The notes: a model not told the origin generated them from the sequence alone. Shown: positions 16,672-24,891, numbered from the stretch's first letter. The stretch is DNA of 64,000 bases from a virus (IMGVR_UViG_3300030329_003925:1-64000); one strand, 5' to 3'. Program-made: numbers and translations.

Positions 16672-17361
16672 TTACTTTTGCGATTTTAAAAATTCCTCCA
16701 CTGCGCTAACCGGCACAATCAACCCAACATCCTCGATAATGGTAGGAAGATTTGTAAGATCTGTTCCAACGCTTACCGCTGAAACAACTCCGACAATCTT
16801 TCCGTGCCTATCGAGAACTAGAGAGCCAGACGCCCCCTTCCAAATATAGGAATGAACAATGGTCATGAAGCCATCATATCCAGCAACATACCCTTTAATC
16901 GTAAGCAGACCCATTGAGTTTGGGTACCCGCTGTAAATTATTTCGTCTCCTATGTTGTGTTGGCGTGCAACGCGCCACCGAACTGGCTCTTTCGTCATCA
17001 TGCCCGCAATCGACACCAAAGCAACATCAGAATAAGAATCGAGGAACACTACTTCACCGATAATTATTTCTTTGTTGCCCGTTATCATCGCAGTAGGAGA
17101 GCCGTCCACCACATGAGCGGCAGTTAAAATATAATGCTCCCCTTTGTGGGTGACGTAAGCGCCACTTCCGCTTATCTTGTTACCCCATTCGTCAAAAGAC
17201 GCAATCTTGACCGCTGCATTTCTGCTTCGGTGCTCCAAACCGCTGTTAAACAGCGAAACGTGTTCAATGCTTTCGAATGTAGGAAGCGTATCGATATCAC
17301 AATCAACAGGCGTACACCCAAACAGCATAGACACTAGAACTAGCCTAGTTAAAACCCCCAT
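16672..17361 (-). CDS. Trypsin-like serine protease lipoprotein (229 aa)
   Basis: Signal peptide with lipobox L-F-G-C at residues 13-16, so membrane-anchored. The chymotrypsin-fold triad is visible: His in L-T-A-A-H-V-V (about 77), Asp in S-Y-S-D-V-A-L (about 110) and Ser in W-K-G-A-S-G-S-L (about 178). It resembles DegP-like or glutamyl-endopeptidase proteases without PDZ domains. Phage-encoded surface proteases are unusual; superinfection exclusion or envelope processing is possible. The Shine-Dalgarno is inside a hairpin (17371-17390). Confidence 0.83.
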   Translation of the reverse strand: MGVLTRLVLVSMLFGCTPVDCDIDTLPTFESIEHVSLFNSGLEHRSRNAAVKIASFDEWGNKISGSGAYVTHKGEHYILTAAHVVDGSPTAMITGNKEIIIGEVVFLDSYSDVALVSIAGMMTKEPVRWRVARQHNIGDEIIYSGYPNSMGLLTIKGYVAGYDGFMTIVHSYIWKGASGSLVLDRHGKIVGVVSAVSVGTDLTNLPTIIEDVGLIVPVSAVEEFLKSQK

Positions 17362-17370
17362 AATCTTATC

Positions 17371-17390
17371 CCCCTATTATTATATAGGGG
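17371..17390 (-). promoter_or_regulatory. Hairpin enclosing the protease Shine-Dalgarno
   Basis: CCCCTAT and ATAGGGG form a 7-bp stem with a 6-base loop; the 3' arm is the ribosome-binding GGGG just before the ATG at 17361. Similar hairpins precede the genes at 21156-21431 and 21476-22810. Confidence 0.6.
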
Positions 17391-17439
17391 ACGGAAAGCA
17401 ATAATTCGCTAAACGTCGTAATTTAGCAATCTTTCGAGC

Positions 17440-18372
17440 TTAAACGTATTCGTCCACGTCTTTTTTGAGAGTGGTTGCGTTCTTCTGAGCTTTTAAAGCC
17501 GCTTGCTTAGCGTCTGGAGAGTTCAGAAAATATGTGTTGACGTTTCGTGACAACTTATCCATCTGGTCATAGATCTCTGTGAGATTGTCACCGAGTTGGT
17601 CGGCATACTTTTGCGCAATCTTTTTAATGTTCTCTCGGGACCCTAAATCGAGTGTCCCCAAGAAATACTCGTCTTTTTCAATGTCTCTCGTATAAATTCC
17701 ACTGCTTAAATCATACGAATCAAAATCTCCCGCAAACCCGCCTTCCCTATTTCCTATCGTAAACGAATAGAAATCAATACTCACGACAGTTCCGGTTTTG
17801 TGCTCTCTATTTTTAAGCGCCACAATATATTTTATTGGCTGCTGATATTTCTCAATTGCCGTTTCCAAGTTTTGCCAAGAGCCCTTGATATATTTGGGAC
17901 CCGCAAACAGCAACTTCAGACTCAGGGGCTGTCCTTCTGCGTCGAGGAGATCTTCAATAGCTTGATAGCGCCCGCCCGGTGTGGGAACCTGACGAGCCTG
18001 ACCCCCTAAAAGCACAGCCAAGATAGATTCGAATAAGAATCCGCCCGTCTTATCGTTAAAATCGTAGATTAAAGATGCAAGAGAGTCCAGAAAAACAAGA
18101 TTGCCGAGAATCTCAGGAATATCCTTGGTGGCTACACAGGCTTCGTCACAATCTTTTACAAACTGCTGAAGAGATGCGATTTTTTCACCCAGCGTGTTAC
18201 CTTTGATTTTGGACGTAAACATTTCAATAATCTGACGATCATCGGTTCCCGGCTCACCCCACTTCTCTGAAATTTTAAAGCTCGGAAGGGAAATGGTTCC
18301 CTTTTCACCGCCTTTTTCCAATTGGGCTTCTTCGGATAGAAATTTATTCCAATTTTCGAATAAGAGATTCAT
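17440..18372 (-). CDS. CTS-like protein, possible PD-(D/E)XK-type nuclease (310 aa)
   Basis: Leader M-N-L-L-F-E-N-W-N-K-F-L-S-E-E with an L-S-E site. Around residues 112-160 are F-E-S-I-L-A-V-L-L-G-G, I-E-D-L-L-D and P-L-S-L-K-L-L, the order and spacing of a restriction-endonuclease-like core (E, D, then xLK). The C-terminus is a helix rich in Lys and Ala. Inferred to be packaged; nuclease activity is a tentative reading. It overlaps the next upstream gene by 4 bases. Confidence 0.5.
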   Translation of the reverse strand: MNLLFENWNKFLSEEAQLEKGGEKGTISLPSFKISEKWGEPGTDDRQIIEMFTSKIKGNTLGEKIASLQQFVKDCDEACVATKDIPEILGNLVFLDSLASLIYDFNDKTGGFLFESILAVLLGGQARQVPTPGGRYQAIEDLLDAEGQPLSLKLLFAGPKYIKGSWQNLETAIEKYQQPIKYIVALKNREHKTGTVVSIDFYSFTIGNREGGFAGDFDSYDLSSGIYTRDIEKDEYFLGTLDLGSRENIKKIAQKYADQLGDNLTEIYDQMDKLSRNVNTYFLNSPDAKQAALKAQKNATTLKKDVDEYV

Positions 18373-18992
18373 TTTTTGACAAGCTCCTTATTAACTATGT
18401 CGTAGCCGTCAACAACGCCAATGTTAAAATAGTCGAAACCGTCCAGAAGTGCTATCTTTTGCTCGGCAAAGTCCCCCAGCATATTATATACGCTCACCTG
18501 CCCAACCACTTCTGTAAACAAGGCTGGTGCTGCTGCTGGGGGTAAAGTCTTTAAGTGTGCATTGTAGGCTGCATACTCGCCCCTCAAGGTAAATTCTGTC
18601 CCCCTTGAGCCAATTGCTTGAATATGTGACATATAATCGTGGATGGCTCTAAACTTGGCATTCGTAACTTCGTCAAAGATGTCGTGATCAGCATCAATGG
18701 TGGCGATTCTCATCTTGCCGGTTGTATTTACTTCATCACGCAGTTCTTGTGCCGATTCATATGGGTGATAGTCTACGAACTCCACGTCCACTCTTGATTG
18801 AATCTGTTTAAACATCTTTTCGATAAAAGGAACCATAGCTTCGAAACTGGGAACAGCCCTTTGTTCAAATTTTGGAGCAGCCATATAAGCATCGGCAACA
18901 AGTTGAGCATACAAGTCCCAGCCGTTAGGACCGGGCTTGAGCATCAGCTTCTCGTTGAGGAAACCTCTCCAATTTTCAAAAAGGTTCTGCAC
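18369..18992 (-). CDS. CTS-like protein with HDYMSH and GEY motifs (207 aa)
   Basis: Leader M-Q-N-L-F-E-N-W-R-G-F-L-N-E-K with L-N-E. The C-terminal half has F-R-A-I-H-D-Y-M-S-H-I and later L-R-G-E-Y-A-A-Y and L-F-T-E-V-V-G-Q, a spacing that could bind a metal (H...H...E...E). Members of this family occur in other phages, but I know no function. Confidence 0.55.
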   Translation of the reverse strand: MQNLFENWRGFLNEKLMLKPGPNGWDLYAQLVADAYMAAPKFEQRAVPSFEAMVPFIEKMFKQIQSRVDVEFVDYHPYESAQELRDEVNTTGKMRIATIDADHDIFDEVTNAKFRAIHDYMSHIQAIGSRGTEFTLRGEYAAYNAHLKTLPPAAAPALFTEVVGQVSVYNMLGDFAEQKIALLDGFDYFNIGVVDGYDIVNKELVKK

Positions 18993-18997
18993 TAGTT

Positions 18998-20026
18998 TTA
19001 CCCTTTCTGCTTTTGGGAAGGGGCTTTCGTGCCATTCTCCATCAAGCTGGACGGGTCTTGGGTGCTTAGGAATTCGATCACTTCTTCGCGATTTTCTAGC
19101 TCCCGCTTACCTTTTCCGGTAAACCCTATCTGAGCCATGTCTTCGGCTCCTTCGGCTTCAAGGCGATCTATGAGTTCTTCGTCGCTTAAATCGGAGAAAT
19201 CACCTACGGGCAAAACCATTCCAAGGTTGCCCTCTCGGATATTGCGAAGCTCCTCTCTTATTATTTCTTCAAGTTGCTCACTAATTTTTTTCGCCCGCCT
19301 TGTCACAGGCTTGCGAGGTCTAGAACTCGCCTTGGTTGCCGCATGTGAGCGTTGTGCGCCCATTCCTTGCGTCCGTGGAAATTCTTCACCTTTCTCGGGC
19401 GTCATCATAAGCTCCTGTTCGGCTTCATAAGCATCGTGGTCGGAAATATAGCGGTCTTCAAGTCCTCTGGTATATTCCGATGGATCATAATCTGGCTTGT
19501 AAGAACGAGCTTCTTCATCTTGAGCCTGCTGCTCTAGTTCGGCAGTCAAGCTATGATGCATTTCTTCTAACTCTTCGACGCTCATCTCATCGAACTTAAT
19601 CCAGCGAGGTCGAATGCCGTTCACATACTTGTAAAGATCATAAATAGATGCCGATAGAGCATCATGAAGTTCTTCGGGAGGAATGGGTTTCCACTCTTCT
19701 TCCGACGCAGTATCAGCCTCTAGAGCTTCTTTTACAAGTTTTGAAACATTAATTTTCTTCAAAGCTTCTTTTGCGAGGGCTGCTGGGTTGCCACGCACAC
19801 CCGCTGCCCTTCCATAGACGGCTTGTCTCTGACCAATATTCAGAGGATCTTCCCCCGTAAAGGCAGCAGAAAGATAATCAATACTTAAATCTAATTTTTT
19901 CATCTGATTCAGTAACTGAGACAGGAGGTCTTCGAGTCCCGATGCTACAAAGCGTACTTCGCCACTTTCATTCGACTCAAAGCCTTCATATAAAAGTTTT
20001 TTTGCTTGTGCTTTGCTGATTTTCAT
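18998..20026 (-). CDS. K-type CTS protein with an internal second leader copy (342 aa)
   Basis: Begins M-K-I-S-K-A-Q-A-K-K-L-L-Y-E-G. Around residues 244-262 there is a second leader-like helix, K-I-S-E-Q-L-E-E-I-I-R-E-E-L, with an I-R-E site. The centre is charged, with a basic stretch near residue 235. Cleavage at both sites would release two fragments, like T4 internal proteins. No enzyme motif recognised. Confidence 0.55.
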   Translation of the reverse strand: MKISKAQAKKLLYEGFESNESGEVRFVASGLEDLLSQLLNQMKKLDLSIDYLSAAFTGEDPLNIGQRQAVYGRAAGVRGNPAALAKEALKKINVSKLVKEALEADTASEEEWKPIPPEELHDALSASIYDLYKYVNGIRPRWIKFDEMSVEELEEMHHSLTAELEQQAQDEEARSYKPDYDPSEYTRGLEDRYISDHDAYEAEQELMMTPEKGEEFPRTQGMGAQRSHAATKASSRPRKPVTRRAKKISEQLEEIIREELRNIREGNLGMVLPVGDFSDLSDEELIDRLEAEGAEDMAQIGFTGKGKRELENREEVIEFLSTQDPSSLMENGTKAPSQKQKG

Positions 20027-20253
20027 TTTGTTCTATCCTTATCGTCGTCGCGTTTTGCGGGATGCTTGTGACCCTCTTCGATAGTTGGCTCTATGTCTTC
20101 TGCTAAGAGGTTTCTAACAATTGTGTCTCCAAATTTCATGTCATAGATGCCAATTTCACCGCTCTCGTTGAGTGAGTGCCAAAGCACTTTGCCAACTGGG
20201 TTTTTGATTCCGTATCTTTCTTGTAAGGCTGAACTCAGCCTTCCTTCCTTCAT
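20023..20253 (-). CDS. Hypothetical protein (76 aa)
   Basis: Short charged protein M-K-E-G-R-L-S-S-A-L-Q-E-R-Y-G ending in a Lys/Asp-rich tail; overlaps the 342-residue gene by 4 bases and lies one base from the CTS-only gene. It could belong to the same internal-protein group, but it lacks the typical leader. Confidence 0.5.
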   Translation of the reverse strand: MKEGRLSSALQERYGIKNPVGKVLWHSLNESGEIGIYDMKFGDTIVRNLLAEDIEPTIEEGHKHPAKRDDDKDRTK

Positions 20254-20367
20254 TCAAGTGTGTTCTAGGTCTTTTAGCTCATCTTCGAGTTCTTTTTTTC
20301 TCTTTGCTTGAGCTTTTGTAAGTTCTTCCTTGATGAGATTTCTAAGCTGTGTTTTTGTGATTTTCAT
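20254..20367 (-). CDS. 37-residue peptide that is almost only a K-type leader
   Basis: M-K-I-T-K-T-Q-L-R-N-L-I-K-E-E-L followed by about 20 charged helical residues and stop. It abuts the genes on both sides, in line with an operon. It may be a minimal internal head peptide or a decayed cargo gene that kept only its targeting part. Confidence 0.6.
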   Translation of the reverse strand: MKITKTQLRNLIKEELTKAQAKRKKELEDELKDLEHT

Positions 20368-20368
20368 T

Positions 20369-20587
20369 TTATGCTCCTATCGCTTTTTTCTGGGCGGGTG
20401 TGAGGATATTGTCTTGGATTGCTCTGATAACCTCGTCGGCTGTGGTATTGTAGGCTTTCGTAACCCTGCCTATTAAGCCCTCTATCTCGTCACCAACTGC
20501 CACGCTTAACATTGGTCCAGTGTTTTCCGTCACGGATGCAAGTTCTTCCTTGATAATCTGTTTAAGTTGTGCTTTTGTGATTTTCAT
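20369..20587 (-). CDS. K-type CTS protein (72 aa)
   Basis: Leader M-K-I-T-K-A-Q-L-K-Q-I-I-K-E-E-L, then A-S-V-T-E-N, then a short helical domain ending in A-Q-K-K-A-I-G-A. Its leader DNA is nearly identical to those at 20254, 26047 and 26355. Stop and start abut those of its neighbours. Confidence 0.6.
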   Translation of the reverse strand: MKITKAQLKQIIKEELASVTENTGPMLSVAVGDEIEGLIGRVTKAYNTTADEVIRAIQDNILTPAQKKAIGA

Positions 20588-20883
20588 TAAATTTTATCCC
20601 TTGTACATTCTTCAGGCAAATGAGACTTGGGGTCTTCTTTGTAAGTCTCAAGTGTCGGCTGCTCCCAGTTTAAAAGAGGGCAATAAAGGCGATGATCGCT
20701 CTTGTCTTTCAAGAACAGTTCCAGACCGAGAACATCATTTCTCAAGCCCTCGACACCTTTTTTGCAATCCTCCACATCTTCATCCGCAGAATCCTGCTGC
20801 TCTTGCGGAGCAGGTTCAACCACGGGGTAGGGAGGATAGAATGTCGTGGACCCTATAAGGGGGACCAAAAGCCATTTGCTCAT
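20587..20883 (-). CDS. Hypothetical secreted or anchored small protein (98 aa)
   Basis: Hydrophobic N-terminus M-S-K-W-L-L-V-P-L-I-G-S followed by a proline-rich stretch and a charged region with three cysteines. It overlaps the coiled-coil membrane protein gene by 4 bases. The pair has the look of a spanin (membrane coiled coil plus proline-rich partner), but no lipobox is present, so this is only a possibility. Confidence 0.45.
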   Translation of the reverse strand: MSKWLLVPLIGSTTFYPPYPVVEPAPQEQQDSADEDVEDCKKGVEGLRNDVLGLELFLKDKSDHRLYCPLLNWEQPTLETYKEDPKSHLPEECTRDKI

Positions 20884-21152
20884 TGTGCCGTCACCAATTG
20901 TTCAATACGCTGCAACGCAGCCTTCATATACTCTATATCTTTTTCGATGGAGATGATTGCGCGGCTATTAGCCTCTGCTTCTTCCACCTTTTGCTCAAGG
21001 GCAACGACAGTTTCTTCTGCGTCACCAAGATCGTTTTCCAACTGCGCCACGGCAACGTTTACATTCCAAACCCATCCAGCTAGAGGGAGGACAACAACGC
21101 CGAGAACAACAGTGAATATTTTCCATATCCATTCATTAGTCGTAGTAGCCAT
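20880..21152 (-). CDS. Membrane-anchored coiled-coil protein (90 aa), spanin-like candidate
   Basis: A single transmembrane segment (about residues 10-32, I-F-T-V-V-L-G-V-V-V-L-P-L-A-G-W) is followed by a long heptad coiled coil (residues 35-85). This is the layout of inner-membrane spanins and some holin-like phage proteins. An ACTATTTA motif lies directly upstream of the ATG. Confidence 0.5.
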   Translation of the reverse strand: MATTTNEWIWKIFTVVLGVVVLPLAGWVWNVNVAVAQLENDLGDAEETVVALEQKVEEAEANSRAIISIEKDIEYMKAALQRIEQLVTAQ

Positions 21153-21155
21153 GTC

Positions 21156-21431
21156 TTAAATAGTTTTGACCCATTGTATTTCCTCTTCAGGATCAACTTT
21201 TTTCCTTGTCAGTTCTAGACCAAAATATTTTATCGCACACCGCTTGACATAATCGGCGCTTGGTCGCCTATGAAAAACCAGTTTTCTAGGAACTACATAC
21301 ATCGTTCCGTAACGACAGTCGCGTATACCGGGTCCACAACTTGTAAGCCCAACGCCGCAATCTCCTCGTTCAAATAAACCATCAGGATGCGAAATACCAA
21401 CGAAATAGACAAAATAATTGTAATCCTCCAC
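21156..21431 (-). CDS. Hypothetical protein (91 aa)
   Basis: Starts at GTG (21431). Aromatic-rich N-terminus with F-V-G-I-S-H-P-D-G, two GxG steps, four cysteines in the middle and a charged C-terminus. No family recognised. Its Shine-Dalgarno is the 3' arm of a CCCCCTA/TAGGGGG hairpin, like the two lipoprotein genes at 16672 and 21476. Confidence 0.5.
   Translation of the reverse strand: MEDYNYFVYFVGISHPDGLFERGDCGVGLTSCGPGIRDCRYGTMYVVPRKLVFHRRPSADYVKRCAIKYFGLELTRKKVDPEEEIQWVKTI
21157..21164 (-). promoter_or_regulatory. ACTATTTA late-type motif
   Basis: Coding-strand ACTATTTA only 4 bases before the ATG of the 20880-21152 gene and overlapping the stop of the upstream gene. At this distance it cannot be the -10 of a promoter for that start unless translation uses another site, so a role at the mRNA level remains possible. 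Confidence 0.4.
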
Positions 21432-21438
21432 AAATTCG

Positions 21439-21460
21439 CCCCCCTAAAGTATATAGGGGG
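21439..21460 (-). promoter_or_regulatory. Hairpin enclosing a Shine-Dalgarno
   Basis: CCCCCTA and TAGGGGG form a 7-bp stem with a 7-base loop, and the 3' arm lies 8 bases before the GTG start at 21431. Confidence 0.55.
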
Positions 21461-21475
21461 CAAAAGTGCAATCGC

Positions 21476-22810
21476 TTACGGACACTCTCCATAGATGCCA
21501 TAATCGACTTCTATAAGGCTGTCGGCAAGAGGAGCATAGTCAACATCGAAGTTTATAGAATTTGTGCTCGGATCATAATACCAGCCATCTGTCATCAGAA
21601 AGCCGTCGATGTAAACTTCGATGCTGTCAACGATAGGATCGTCCGACAACAGATACTGAAGAATAGGAACCAAGGAGTCCTCGGCTAATTGCTCAACTTG
21701 GTAGCCCCAATCCGAAGTGCAAATATCGAAGAATTGACCCGAAGATAGAAATACAGCCTCGTCATATCTCTCGGCAGGGTCAGCACAAGACGAAGAAGGA
21801 TAAAGTCCAGCCACAGAGTGCAAGCTAAAAAGGGTGCCTGACGATTTGGTCGCCATCATGTCCGAGACATAATTGGTAACAGGGTCGAGAGAGAAATCAT
21901 CCTCGTCTGAAACGATGATGACCGCAAGATTTGCAGCCTCTCGGAAAAATACGCTCCCCAAGCCAGCAGTGCCCCCCGGCAACAAAGCGTCTCTTGCCAT
22001 TTGCAGCCCTTTCTCGGTCGCGTTGCCACTTGTTCCAGCCACAATTGCATTTTGGAAGTCCAACAATAGGCTGGGGCTCGTAGGGGTCATTACGTTTCCG
22101 CGCAACATGGTGGAATCTGTTGTTATGACCCCGATATGGAAATCAGCCCCGCTTATCGAGAGGGGGTTAATGAAAAGATCAGCATTGCTTGCTAACTCGG
22201 TTTGTTCATCACTCATCGAACAAGAGTTGTCGATGACAAAAAGAATATCCAGCATGACCTGCTCCTCTTGGATAAACTCGTCAGTAACATCTCCCCCACG
22301 AATGCCTTCTCCATCTTGCCCAATAATAACAGAGGGGTCAGTTAGGTCATTGGAATCCACGGTCACATAGCCCAAGTGATAATCTTCTTCGTTGGGCATA
22401 TATTCCACGCTTATAAAAGCGGAGGCACCGGGAACCAAAATCCACGGCAACCCTCCGTAGGCGAGATAGTCCACATTCATAGCCAAATCGTCTGGACCAC
22501 TGTAGTGAAGCTTGTCCACAATTAGGTCGAGACCTCCGACACTCTTAATCTCGATCATTAGCTCCATGGGACACTCCAACAGAGTGTCTCCGAACTCGTG
22601 AAAAACAGGTGTCACCTCGATTTCAGCCGTTAGCTCTGGTGGTTCTGGGTCCGTTTCGGTATTGACGATCAACGGCGGATCTCTGTCCGGTATCGTCGTT
22701 TCAACAACGGGTGGTGCATCTGGTGCATCGACAACCAGATCCGAAATGTGATAGTCACTCTTGCAGGCTGTTAACAGCCCCAAAATAAAAAATAAATTCC
22801 CCCAACGCAT
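21476..22810 (-). CDS. Lipoprotein with von Willebrand A domain (444 aa)
   Basis: Signal peptide with lipobox L-L-T-A-C at residues 12-16. A proline/glutamate-rich linker is followed by an Ig-like domain of about 100 residues (F-G-D-T-L-L-E-C...), then a VWA domain from about residue 190 with the MIDAS D-N-S-C-S. Two cysteines of a likely disulphide follow. Such lipoproteins with choice-of-anchor/VWA domains are typical of Myxococcota and Bdellovibrio-like bacteria and are very unusual in phage. It may be put on the host surface to alter phage adsorption. The start ATG lies just downstream of a G-rich hairpin arm. Confidence 0.8.
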   Translation of the reverse strand: MRWGNLFFILGLLTACKSDYHISDLVVDAPDAPPVVETTIPDRDPPLIVNTETDPEPPELTAEIEVTPVFHEFGDTLLECPMELMIEIKSVGGLDLIVDKLHYSGPDDLAMNVDYLAYGGLPWILVPGASAFISVEYMPNEEDYHLGYVTVDSNDLTDPSVIIGQDGEGIRGGDVTDEFIQEEQVMLDILFVIDNSCSMSDEQTELASNADLFINPLSISGADFHIGVITTDSTMLRGNVMTPTSPSLLLDFQNAIVAGTSGNATEKGLQMARDALLPGGTAGLGSVFFREAANLAVIIVSDEDDFSLDPVTNYVSDMMATKSSGTLFSLHSVAGLYPSSSCADPAERYDEAVFLSSGQFFDICTSDWGYQVEQLAEDSLVPILQYLLSDDPIVDSIEVYIDGFLMTDGWYYDPSTNSINFDVDYAPLADSLIEVDYGIYGECP

Positions 22811-22813
22811 TCA

Positions 22814-22857
22814 TAAGCCCCCCTTATTATGCATGTCTATAAGTACATAGGGGCTAC
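22814..22857 (-). promoter_or_regulatory. Inverted repeat enclosing the VWA lipoprotein Shine-Dalgarno
   Basis: AGCCCC and GGGGCT, about 28 bases apart, pair across an AT-rich loop, and the 3' arm holds the GGGGGG before the ATG at 22810. Third member of the set at 17371 and 21439; its loop is longer. Confidence 0.5.
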
Positions 22858-23309
22858 TTTTCTATTTCTCTTATTGTGCCGCAAACATTTATAGGCTCTA
22901 TGGGTTCATAGTCGCTTATTTGGAAGTCATTTGACTCCATACTTTTCGCTTCTACAAGGGGGTTTGTAGCTATCGTAATATGAGGGTGGTTGGGACCCCT
23001 CATCGGAAGTGCAACGCCTTCTAGGTCCACTAGAGCGCTTGCTACGCGGTCGTTTAAAGCGATACCCACAACTTTGACGCATAAACCAGTCCCAAGCCAG
23101 CGAGAAGGTAGCCTTCTCTTCATTTCTGGAGGGCTGATGATGGTCATGTGGTGTGCAATGGGCGTCCAGCCCTCTGGGGCATACGGAACCAAGGCTCGGT
23201 GACCCAAATCGTTGAGGACAAGCCCTGTATACTCGATATGTTTAGCCATATCGGTCCCAAGGGAGATCTCGGACAGATGATCGCGCCAATTTTCAAGTAG
23301 GAGCTTCAT
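22854..23309 (-). CDS. 2H phosphoesterase with CTS-like N-terminus (151 aa)
   Basis: Leader M-K-L-L-L-E-N-W-R-D-H-L-S-E-I with L-S-E. Two HxT motifs, H-H-M-T-I (about residue 54) and P-H-I-T-I (about 111), are the catalytic pairs of 2H phosphoesterases such as LigT, the Trl1 cyclic phosphodiesterase domain and T4 Acb1. The first strand, Y-T-G-L-V-L, also fits. It may open cyclic phosphates on RNA ends or cyclic oligonucleotide signals; if packaged, it could act against host CBASS-type immunity at injection. That last step is inference. Confidence 0.72.
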   Translation of the reverse strand: MKLLLENWRDHLSEISLGTDMAKHIEYTGLVLNDLGHRALVPYAPEGWTPIAHHMTIISPPEMKRRLPSRWLGTGLCVKVVGIALNDRVASALVDLEGVALPMRGPNHPHITIATNPLVEAKSMESNDFQISDYEPIEPINVCGTIREIEK

Positions 23310-23695
23310 TCTACTCCTCCGAACATTCTCTTGAATATTTTGGGTGTATCTGGATTATCCAGATCTAAAATCTTTGCTTTTATCGTCTCAACCTTTTGGT
23401 TGATAGCCTTTTGTAGTCGATGGTTGCCGTCTAAGACATACTTAAACTCGCCACCTTTTCTTACAACTATGATAGGAAACTCTAAACTTGCTGCTTTAAC
23501 TCGCTCTTCACCGCGTGTTGGAAGAGGAGGTATCTGATTAGAAAGTTCTAAAACATTAAGATCAACTGTTTTATTACCCAAGAAGTCATCAATCTCACCG
23601 AGTGTGACCTTTTCTTCGTCGGTTTCCCACGATGTATCACGCCAACTTTTGTTTTCGTTGATAAACTTGTTCCAGTTTTCAAGTATGAGTTTCAT
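23306..23695 (-). CDS. ParB/Srx-like domain protein with CTS-like N-terminus (129 aa)
   Basis: Leader M-K-L-I-L-E-N-W-N-K-F-I-N-E-N with I-N-E. The segment F-P-I-I-V-V-R-K-G-G followed by V-L-D-G-N-H-R-L-Q-K-A is the GxHR-type core of ParB/sulfiredoxin-like nucleotide-binding domains. It overlaps the genes on both sides by 4 bases. DNA-binding or ATPase function cannot be told apart. Confidence 0.65.
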   Translation of the reverse strand: MKLILENWNKFINENKSWRDTSWETDEEKVTLGEIDDFLGNKTVDLNVLELSNQIPPLPTRGEERVKAASLEFPIIVVRKGGEFKYVLDGNHRLQKAINQKVETIKAKILDLDNPDTPKIFKRMFGGVE

Positions 23696-24891
23696 TGCCC
23701 AATAAATCCTACGATATCGTTATAAGTATTGTCCAGTTGTCGATTATGGATGGCAGCAAGAACTTTTCTGAAAGCATCACCTATCTGTTGTCCTCGGAAT
23801 CCTAGTTCCATCATCTCTCTGCCGTTAATGTCGAGTTCCTTGGGAGAGAGAGGAAACTGTAATGCCTCTTCAATCTTGTCGGCTTGCTGAGTCATGCCAG
23901 CCTGCCGAAGAACACTAGCAATCAAGGGGAGTCTCCCTCGTTGTCCGCCCCCATACTCATAAACTTCTTTTGTATCCTCGGCTGCTTCCTGAGCAAGTTC
24001 AAGATATTGAACCATTTCGTTGGTGGGGCGCATCATATTGTGGTCGCCCCCTTCCAGAAAGAACGCAATGAAGTTGCCGAGTGTCTTGTCTTGGTTGTTG
24101 CCCCCGACCTCGATTGCGTAGGGATTAAAATCTTCTCCAAATATTGTTTTCCCGATTCCTGTCTCCTTCAAGAGCGAAACCAGTATATGGGCGTTGCCCG
24201 AGCCTTTCGTCCACGCCTTTGCAAGCTCCATAAACAGGCGTTCACCTGCAACCGACCCAATATCTCCCACATTTTTCTTGATGGCGTCTAAAGTTTCAGG
24301 CTCAATGGCGAAACCAAAGCGAGTGGCGAACTGAATAGCACGAAACATTCTCAAGGGATCTTCTTTAAATCTCTCATTAGGATCTCCCACGGTTCTGATA
24401 ATTTTATTTTTTAAGTCTTCCTGTCCTCCGAACAAATCTATGATATTGCCTTCGGAGTCTTTGGCGAGAGCATTGATGGTAAAGTCTCTTCTGCCCAAAT
24501 CAGACTCCACAGGAGCATTGGGATCTGTCTCCACATCAAACTCTGTGTGTTTCTCGCCCGTCTTTGTTTCGGAGGTTCTGGGAATGGCAAAGTCAAATTC
24601 CTCTCCATCAATTGTTGCAGTCACCACCCCAAATGCTTGCCCTACCTCTTTTACTTTTCCGAGAGGAGACAAAACAGAAACAATATCAGAGAGTGACAAG
24701 CCACGCACAAGGAAATCAACATCTTTGGATGGGGGAGTGTCAGGCAGGAGTTCATCTCGCACTGCTCCTCCTACAATATAACTTTCACCACCGCCCTGCT
24801 CTAGTGCTGCTTCAATCTTTTCAATTGTAGCTGGATCGACTGCTTCATTGAGTTTCACAAACTCTCGCCAATTTTCAAGTAGGAGTTTCAT
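23692..24891 (-). CDS. CCA-adding enzyme / tRNA nucleotidyltransferase with CTS-like N-terminus (399 aa)
   Basis: Adds or repairs CCA at tRNA 3' ends. After the leader M-K-L-L-L-E-N-W-R-E-F-V-K-L-N-E-A (L-N-E then A, the exact T4 cleavage context) come the class II motifs: Y-I-V-G-G-A-V-R-D, D-V-D-F-L-V (catalytic DxD), R-R-D-F-T-I-N-A-L and E-D-P-L-R-M-F-R-A. The C-terminal half is helical. I reject the longer start at 24954 because it runs through a terminator hairpin. The tmRNA, tRNA-Met and tRNA-Leu of this window lack encoded CCA and would be its substrates. Confidence 0.9.
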   Translation of the reverse strand: MKLLLENWREFVKLNEAVDPATIEKIEAALEQGGGESYIVGGAVRDELLPDTPPSKDVDFLVRGLSLSDIVSVLSPLGKVKEVGQAFGVVTATIDGEEFDFAIPRTSETKTGEKHTEFDVETDPNAPVESDLGRRDFTINALAKDSEGNIIDLFGGQEDLKNKIIRTVGDPNERFKEDPLRMFRAIQFATRFGFAIEPETLDAIKKNVGDIGSVAGERLFMELAKAWTKGSGNAHILVSLLKETGIGKTIFGEDFNPYAIEVGGNNQDKTLGNFIAFFLEGGDHNMMRPTNEMVQYLELAQEAAEDTKEVYEYGGGQRGRLPLIASVLRQAGMTQQADKIEEALQFPLSPKELDINGREMMELGFRGQQIGDAFRKVLAAIHNRQLDNTYNDIVGFIGQ

